DNA of 64,000 bases from positions 29,318,777-29,382,776 of the forward strand of contig NC_062227.1 of assembly GCF_902686445.1 (NCBI RefSeq). The letters run 5' to 3'. Shown piece by piece: positions 57,930 to 64,000 of this stretch. The notes under the pieces are model-generated. The model was not told where the DNA came from and searched no databases. It saw only the letters and a program-made list of their open reading frames with translations. The position numbers were made by a program, and so were the translations under genes. The DNA is from Sciurus carolinensis. Taxonomy: Eukaryota > Chordata > Mammalia > Rodentia > Sciuridae. Position 1 is the stretch's first letter, and each line of letters opens with the position of its first letter.

Positions 57930-59640
57930 TCATCTATATATAAAATTGTGAATATACAATTTGCAACTCTTCTCTATTTGCGGACTCTCCCTCAAGTCTT
58001 CCTTGCTTCATTTAAGCCTGCTGTGTCCTCAGGTCTTTTTATAATGTCCAGGATTTATAACTGGTATGCAGAAGAAGATCTGTCTAGTAGGATCATACCT
58101 GTCACATCATAATAAAAAGACCTTTATTTTCTCAATGATGTATTTTCCTTAATTCAGGTTTCATATATCAAAATGATCATTTGAAATAACTCTTGCTATT
58201 TTCTTAGTTTAATTTTTCATATCTTTGGGTGATCCACATCTTTGTCTCGTATATATATATATTTTTTGTGTGTGTGTGCATGACACAGGTTGGATTTTTC
58301 TTTTTGATCCAATCTGAGAGTTGGTTCAATTGGCTTTTTCCATTTTTGATTGTTTTTTAAAATGTTTTTATTTCATATTGCTTTTGTTTTTTTTTAATTG
58401 TTTTCCTCTGCATGAATTTTGTGTTAGTTCGGCTCGATCTGGTGATGTGAAGCACCCATATCCTATTTCCCTTGTGACAGAGACTACTGTTGCCAGTTTA
58501 CATCTGTGTACCCTATTTTCTTCAGGAGGGAATGCACACTGCTTTTTGAGATTACTTAGCAAATAGATATGATCATGTAAATAAGTCTGGCTGAGGAAGT
58601 GTGAAAAGAAATGTAGTGTAGGGTCTCCAGAAAATTTTTTAAATGGAAGGGGCAGGTCCTACTCTTTCTTCTTTCTGCCACCTGGAATGTGACTGGAATG
58701 GCTGGAGTCTGAGAAGCCTTTTTGGCCTAGGAAGTGACACACTAAACAATGGCCAGGGATGATAGGGAGACTGTTTTTCGTGACATCAGGCAACTGCAGT
58801 TCAACCCCTGGACTATCTCAGTTTTATGTACAGTAAGGAGAATAAACCATTTGCTTTACATTTCTGTTATTTTAGACTTATCCACTTTTGTAGTATAAGG
58901 AAAGCCTTACCAGTGCATATACTTTTCCCCTTTATAACATTTATACATAAACTACTGTTGTTTATCAAATACAGAAATTAAATAATATGTATTGACTCCA
59001 GATAGGGAAAGATGAAGAAATTTCCTGACACTTTTAGTTTGATCATATTGGTAAAATCATTTTATATTCTAGAGTTTTTGCTTTCAGATTTGTATTTTGT
59101 ACTGTCCCGTAGCTTTAGTCATTGATATCCCTGTTAGAAGACAATGGAAGTTGCCTGTTTGTTCCTTCCATTTAAATTACTAACAGAGTCAATATTTATT
59201 AAAATGTGTTGTTGATATCAAAGAACCCACCTAAATGTCCCTCCCTATCTCCTTTCTAGATGGGGCTGGTTATGTGATTCAGTTATATTCAGTTAGATAT
59301 AATTGAAAATTCTGTTAGGGATGTCTAGGAAAGTTTTGCATTTTAAAAATATAGACTCTGCCCTTTGCTGAAACAAGATTATTATGACTGGGTCTAGAGC
59401 TCAGTGCCTGTAGCATTATGAGGGAAAGGTCAAGGAATCTTTGTGTAGATGATCTGAAGTCAGAAACCACCAACTCTGGACTTACTGTTTCAGGAGAAAA
59501 CAGAATCTCCATATTACCTTTCATTTAATGCAATGATATCACTAATATAGTCTCACAATAATATATTTCAATTAAATATATTCCTTCAGTTATTCTATAT
59601 TCTATTCAGTTATTTGAGGAACAATTGTTCATTGTAGTCT
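57930..59640. other. No gene or element recognised
   Basis: Includes short TA and TG runs at 58249-58280 and a T-rich patch near 58386. No ORF with a motif. Confidence 0.55.
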
Positions 59641-59689
59641 CTTATGACTCTTTTTATAAACTTTTGCAGCATCACTTATACTGTTTCCT

Positions 59690-59915
59690 CTTTGATTTCT
59701 GATTGTGAGCCTTCTTTTCCCTTTGTTAGTCTAGTTATGTGGTTGTCAATTTTGTTTATCTTTTCAGTGAATGAACTCAATTTTGTTGAATTTTTCCTAA
59801 ACTCCACTTAGTTTTGCTTTGATCTTCATTATTTGCTTCTCTGTGCTATCCTTGGGTTTAGTTCATTTTTTATTTCTAGATTCTTAACAAGCAAAATTAG
59901 GTTGTTTATTTGATA
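59690..59915 (-). mobile_element. Old L1M segment, antisense
   Basis: 'cctttgttagtctagttatg', 'cttttcagtgaatgaactc' and 'gcttctctgtgctatcc' are antisense of the ORF2 linker region. It meets a sense L1M segment at about 59915, so it may be the inverted arm of a twin-primed L1. Confidence 0.6.
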
Positions 59916-61040
59916 TCTAGAAAATTATAAAACACTGATGGAAGAAATTATAAGAAATGATATTGCCCCAATGTCCATACCACCAATGTGAACTACAGAA
60001 TGAGTATAATCTTTAACAAAATTCAAATGGCATTCTATTGCAGAAATAGAAAAAAAAAAAACAATTGTAAAATTTGTATGGAACCCCAAAAGATCACAAA
60101 TAGCCTGAACAGTCTTATGAAAGAAAACCAAAATTGAAATATCGAAAGTACTACCTTACTAATTTCAAATTATGTTAAAAAGTTATAGTAATGAAAGCGA
60201 TATGGTACTGGCATATAGATAGCACATAGACCAGTGGAACAGAAGAGAATCCGAAAATCAACCCACACGTGTAAGTGAACTAATCTTTGACAAGGGTGCC
60301 TAAGGATGCAATGAGCAAAGATTGTCTTTTCAGTGAATGATGTTTAGAAAAGTGAACATCCTTATGCCAAGAATGAAAATTGACCTGTATTTTGCACCTA
60401 CAGAAGCATCAATTAAAAATAGATTAAAAACTTGAATGTAAAATCTGAAACCATAAAACTCTCAGCAGAAATTATAAAGGGAAAACCTTTCAACACTGGC
60501 CTTGAAATGATGTTTTTGATATTACACAAAATGCTCAGGCAACAGAAGTAACATCAAAGAGGAAGGACTACACCAAACTAAAAAATCATTTTCACAGAAA
60601 AGGGAATCAGAAAAAAATAAAACCAGAGAGGCCATCTATGAAATGGGAGAAAATTTTTGCAACTATTTATCCAATATCTGATAAGGGTTAATATCCAAAA
60701 TATATAAGGAATTCATACAATACAAAGGAGAGAGAGACAACGAACCTGAGTTTAAAAAGCAGGCAAAGGGCCTGAATAGCCATTTCTAAGAGGACATAAA
60801 AATATCCAACCAGTATGTGTGAAAAGGTGCTCAAGAGCACTAATCACTAAGAAAATGCAAATTGAAACTCCAATGAGACATCATCTTACACTTGTTAGGC
60901 TGGCTATTATAAGAAAAGAGGAGATAGCAATTGTGGTGAGAGAGTGGAGAAAGGGCAACACTTTGACTCTTTTAGTGGGAATGTAGAGTGGTATAGCCAT
61001 TATGAAAGCTGTGGAGGCTCTTCAACAAATGCATTTTTAA
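59916..61040 (+). mobile_element. Old L1M segment, sense (ORF2 C-terminal half)
   Basis: 'catgtacggaacccc'-type landmarks such as 'atttgtatggaaccccaaaag', 'gatatggtactggcatatag', 'gaccagtggaacagaag', 'ataagggttaatatccaaaa' and 'catttctaagaggacataa' follow ORF2 in order. Not coding. Confidence 0.82.
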
Positions 61041-61260
61041 AGGCTGTATATTATTCCATTGTATATATATACTATATATACCACATTTTCTTTATCTATT
61101 AGTCCATTGATAGACACTCAAGTTGACAATGGTAAATAATGATAGAGTGAAAAATAGGAGCTCAGGTATCTCAACAAGATGTTGATTTCATTTCCTTTGG
61201 GAAATCCCAAATGAATTCCTAGCAGAGGTACTCCTAGGTCATACATTAGAATTAAAAGTG
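61041..61260 (-). mobile_element. Short antisense L1-like segment
   Basis: 'tattattccattgtatata' and 'ccacattttctttatctatt' are antisense ORF2 C-terminal text, set inside sense L1M. Confidence 0.55.
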
Positions 61261-61271
61261 ATTTTTTTCAG

Positions 61272-61435
61272 GTCTGGGGATGAAACTCAGTGGCAGAGCA
61301 ATTGTTTCAAAAAACAATTTTTTTAAATAGAACCACCACGTGGCCCAGCAATCTCAGTTCTGAGAATTTGCAAAAGACAAAAGTCAGAGACTAGCTTGTG
61401 TAAGGTCCTGGATTCAATCTCTAGTGTTGGAAAAA
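61272..61435 (+). mobile_element. ID SINE split by an 80-bp insertion
   Basis: The left half (GGTCTGGGGATGAAACTCAG, TGGCAGAGCAATTG) and right half (ACTAGCTTGTGTAAGGTCC, GGATTCAATCTC B box) are the two parts of one ID element. Between them lies 61308-61387, which is almost the same as 62111-62188. Confidence 0.7.
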
Positions 61436-61439
61436 AAGT

Positions 61440-62440
61440 GATTTATTCCTATCATTACAATATTACATGTTTTATGTATACTTACCTGTGTTAATGTTAT
61501 TGTACCCCTATCTTAAGCCACAAACAAAAGTCAACTCAAAATGGATTAAGTACCGAAGCTATAAAATTCCTGGAAGAGGACACAGGGAAAAGGCTTCCTG
61601 ACCTTGGTCTTTTAATGAGTTGATGATAAGATACCAAATACATGAGGGACAAAACCAAAAATAGACCAATGGGATTGACAACACACTACAAAGTTATGAC
61701 ACAGCAAAGGGAAGAGTGAAGAGAGTTAAAAAAAAAAAAAAGAAAGAATGGAAGAAAATGTATGCATCCTATATATCCAATAGGGAATTAATATCCAAAG
61801 TATATAAGAACTCATGTAACTCAATTTAAAAAAAATAGTAATCCAATTAAAAGATGAGCTAAGGCGTTGGAGAGATATTTCTCCAAAGAAGTCTTACAAA
61901 TAGCCAGCAGATATGTTCAACATCATTAATTATCAGGGAAATTCAAATGAAAATATAAGTGTCACTTAACACCTGCTAGAATGGCTATTACCAATAACAC
62001 AAAGCCCAAGTGTTGAAAAGGATTTGAAGAAATTGAAACACTTGCATCCTATTAATGGGAATGTAAAATGATATTTGGTAGCCAATATAGAAAACAATGT
62101 GAACTTTTCTCAAAACAATTTTTTGAAATAGAACCACCACGTGACCCAGCAATCTCAGTTCTGAGAATTTGCAAAAGACAAAAGTCAGGATATAAGAGAC
62201 ATATCTGCATTTCTGCATTCATACCAACATTATGTAAAGTAACCAAGATGTGCAAATAGTCTAAAAGATCAAGCACAGATAAATGGATAAAGAAAATGTG
62301 GTACAGACATAAAATGGAATATTATTATTCTTTTTAAAAGGAGGAAATTCTACAGTAAGCAATGACATGGATGAATTTTGAGGGTCTTATGTTGAGTGAA
62401 ATAAGCAGTCACAGAGAGACAAATACTGCATAAGCTGTAG
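61440..62440 (+). mobile_element. Old L1M segment, sense (second copy)
   Basis: 'aaagtcaactcaaaatgg', 'caacacactacaaagttatg', 'tctccaaagaagtcttac', 'gtgacccagcaatctc' and 'gaatattattattc' give ORF2 C-terminal order, ending near 62440. Confidence 0.78.
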
Positions 62441-64000
62441 CTCCCTCAGACAAGTGGAATCCTTTCTGTATTCCTGTGATGGCCCTGCTCTGAGAAACCC
62501 AGGGCTTTGTTGAGCCTTCCTGGAAGTTATCTTAAACCCCTGTCTAGTGCCTGGGACTTACCAAGGTGATAGTACTGTTTTATGAGGAGACTCCTGAGCC
62601 TGGTTTAGGATTCAGGAGGGAGAGGTGGCAGCACTAGAGCCAGTTTCCTCCCTCACGGTTCTTTCTTAGGTCTAGTCCAGGCCTGGGGTTGACCAGATAT
62701 CCCAAGGATCTCTAGGCATCACAGCTATGGAGTCATTAACCACCTTGGTTCCAGAGGGCTGCCAGGCAAATCTCTCTCCTGCTATGCAGAGCTTTATTTT
62801 TTCCTCAGGATCATGTAATACTGAGTCACTTGAATGGTAGTTGCTTGTTTATATTGGGCAACTCAAATTATTTTAGCCAAGGGTCCCAAAACAGATATTT
62901 GCCAGGAATCCCATACATCCTAGAAGTGACACCATCCCTTTATTAACTGCCTCCTTTAGGTAAGTTGTGATGTCTTGAAGTAAATATGTAAAAAAATAGA
63001 AAAGGAAGGAAAAATCAGTCTTTGATAACTTGCAGTAGAAGCTCTTTTTGTTCTTAACACTAAATTATGTTTTTAGCTTTTTTCTCTCCTGTAAGTAGAA
63101 GAATGATGACTCACACACAATGTATCATTAGATAAAAGCATTTGCACCTCTGAAGGGAAATAAATGCTGAGAGTAAGGTCATGTCAGTTTATCTAGAAAG
63201 ATCCTCTTATAAGGTATCAATCACAATATCCCATCGTTCATGAAAAAGTTTGGTATTTCTTTGAGTTTATATTCTTTATATATGAGCTTGTTTATACCGT
63301 TTTCTTCCACACAAGTTCCCAAATAGATAAATCGTAATGGAGAGCAAGTAACATCAGAATGTATTATACTTTTTTCCTCTGCAAGGGGGTTCACAAAAGG
63401 GGAAACCTAAGATATCTAAAGGAGCTCTCCAGAGAAGTCCAGACAAGCTTCCCTGCTCTGGAGGGCCAGAAATGCTCCCAGGTGCACAGAGTTCCTGGTG
63501 GCTTTGGCAGAAACTGATGCTCCTTTGACTTTCCAGGACCCTGGATCATGGCTTAAAAAAAAAAATCTTTTCACAACTTTTTGTTTCCTGAGATATTTTT
63601 ACATTTATTAACCAAATTGAAATTTCAGAGAGAGAAAGCAATTACAAGAGAAATGTTATTGAAAGCAATTTCATTTCAATATGGAAACTGCAAAAATCAC
63701 CAGCATGCATTGCTTTGGCAATATTTGTCATAATTTTTCTCAATATAACTGACTATCATGAAAGAGCTCTTAGATGGCAGTTCTATATTTGCATTTTAGT
63801 TTCTATCTTATACCATCATGTCAATTTCCATAATCTAAAAGTAGCTGCCTCAGAGGATAAATAAAGAACTCTAAAAATGAGTCGCATGTCCCAAAAGTTT
63901 AATAATGTTCCAATTCCTCCTGCCTGAGTCATGAACGACTCACCCTCTGCACATGTAAAAGGGATTTTCTGCACTCTGTAGCCTTGCTTGCCTTTGCTCT
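62441..64000. other. No gene or element recognised
   Basis: The GC-richer part (62441-62970 and 63400-63545) looks like decayed repeat or unique sequence. I see no ORF above 60 codons and no splice-bounded exon with coding bias. Confidence 0.5.

Noticed and set aside
57624..58112. 162-codon ORF rich in His-Thr repeats
   Set aside because: Its body is the translated CA minisatellite.
62441..62970. GC-richer stretch as possible host exons
   Set aside because: Stops in all frames within short distance and no paired splice sites with an open frame.

Overview
This is a mammalian intergenic window made almost entirely of nested transposable elements. I see no intact host gene and no host exon. 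The host is most likely a squirrel-family rodent (Sciuridae: squirrel, marmot or ground squirrel). The evidence is three copies of a composite SINE in which a 7SL-derived B1-like head is fused to a tRNA-derived ID tail (24334-24555, 29218-29419, and the antisense copy at 26616-26780), together with single ID elements, rodent-type L1s and MaLR LTRs. The species is an inference; the SINE architecture is seen directly.

Layout. 1-4926: sense L1 whose 5' end lies outside the window; its 3' UTR carries a TTAGGG-like array. 5391-7780: antisense L1 with a twin-priming inversion. 9235-12095: antisense MaLR provirus with both LTRs, a perfect 5-bp target duplication (AGCCA), a 205-codon gag-like ORF and another LTR nested inside. 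13355-22240: old L1M sequence split by a full-length antisense L1 (14074-20436, tandemly repeated 5' UTR) and by an MLT1-type LTR. 22-38 kb: mostly unrecognised AT-rich sequence with scattered SINEs, a MIR, MaLR/MLT LTRs and a class II solo LTR (30135-30608, duplication CATGCC). 38630-48775: a second near-full-length antisense L1, split in its ORF2 by a 4508-bp class II (betaretrovirus-like) provirus. 49-62.4 kb: old L1M fragments, a 5'-truncated RPL21 processed pseudogene, a younger L1 fragment, an ID SINE and a compound CA minisatellite. 62.4-64 kb: no recognisable element.

The most notable object is the provirus at 40826-45333 (minus strand). Its two 354-bp LTRs differ at one base, and it keeps a 6-bp target duplication (AAGGGG), a polypurine tract, a tRNA-Phe-like primer site and a leader splice donor. 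Its coding content is badly reduced: a matrix-only gag ORF that stops in a 26-base A tract, about 1.7 kb of AT-rich sequence that I could not identify, an integrase C-terminal fragment with lysine where the catalytic glutamate is expected, and an open env transmembrane-subunit ORF. Near-identical LTRs around an already broken interior suggest a defective element recently copied by proteins supplied in trans.

Nothing here works as a gene pathway. The functional content is element machinery: L1 ORF1/ORF2 remnants, Pol III promoters in the SINEs, and LTR or L1 promoters, some with YY1-like motifs.
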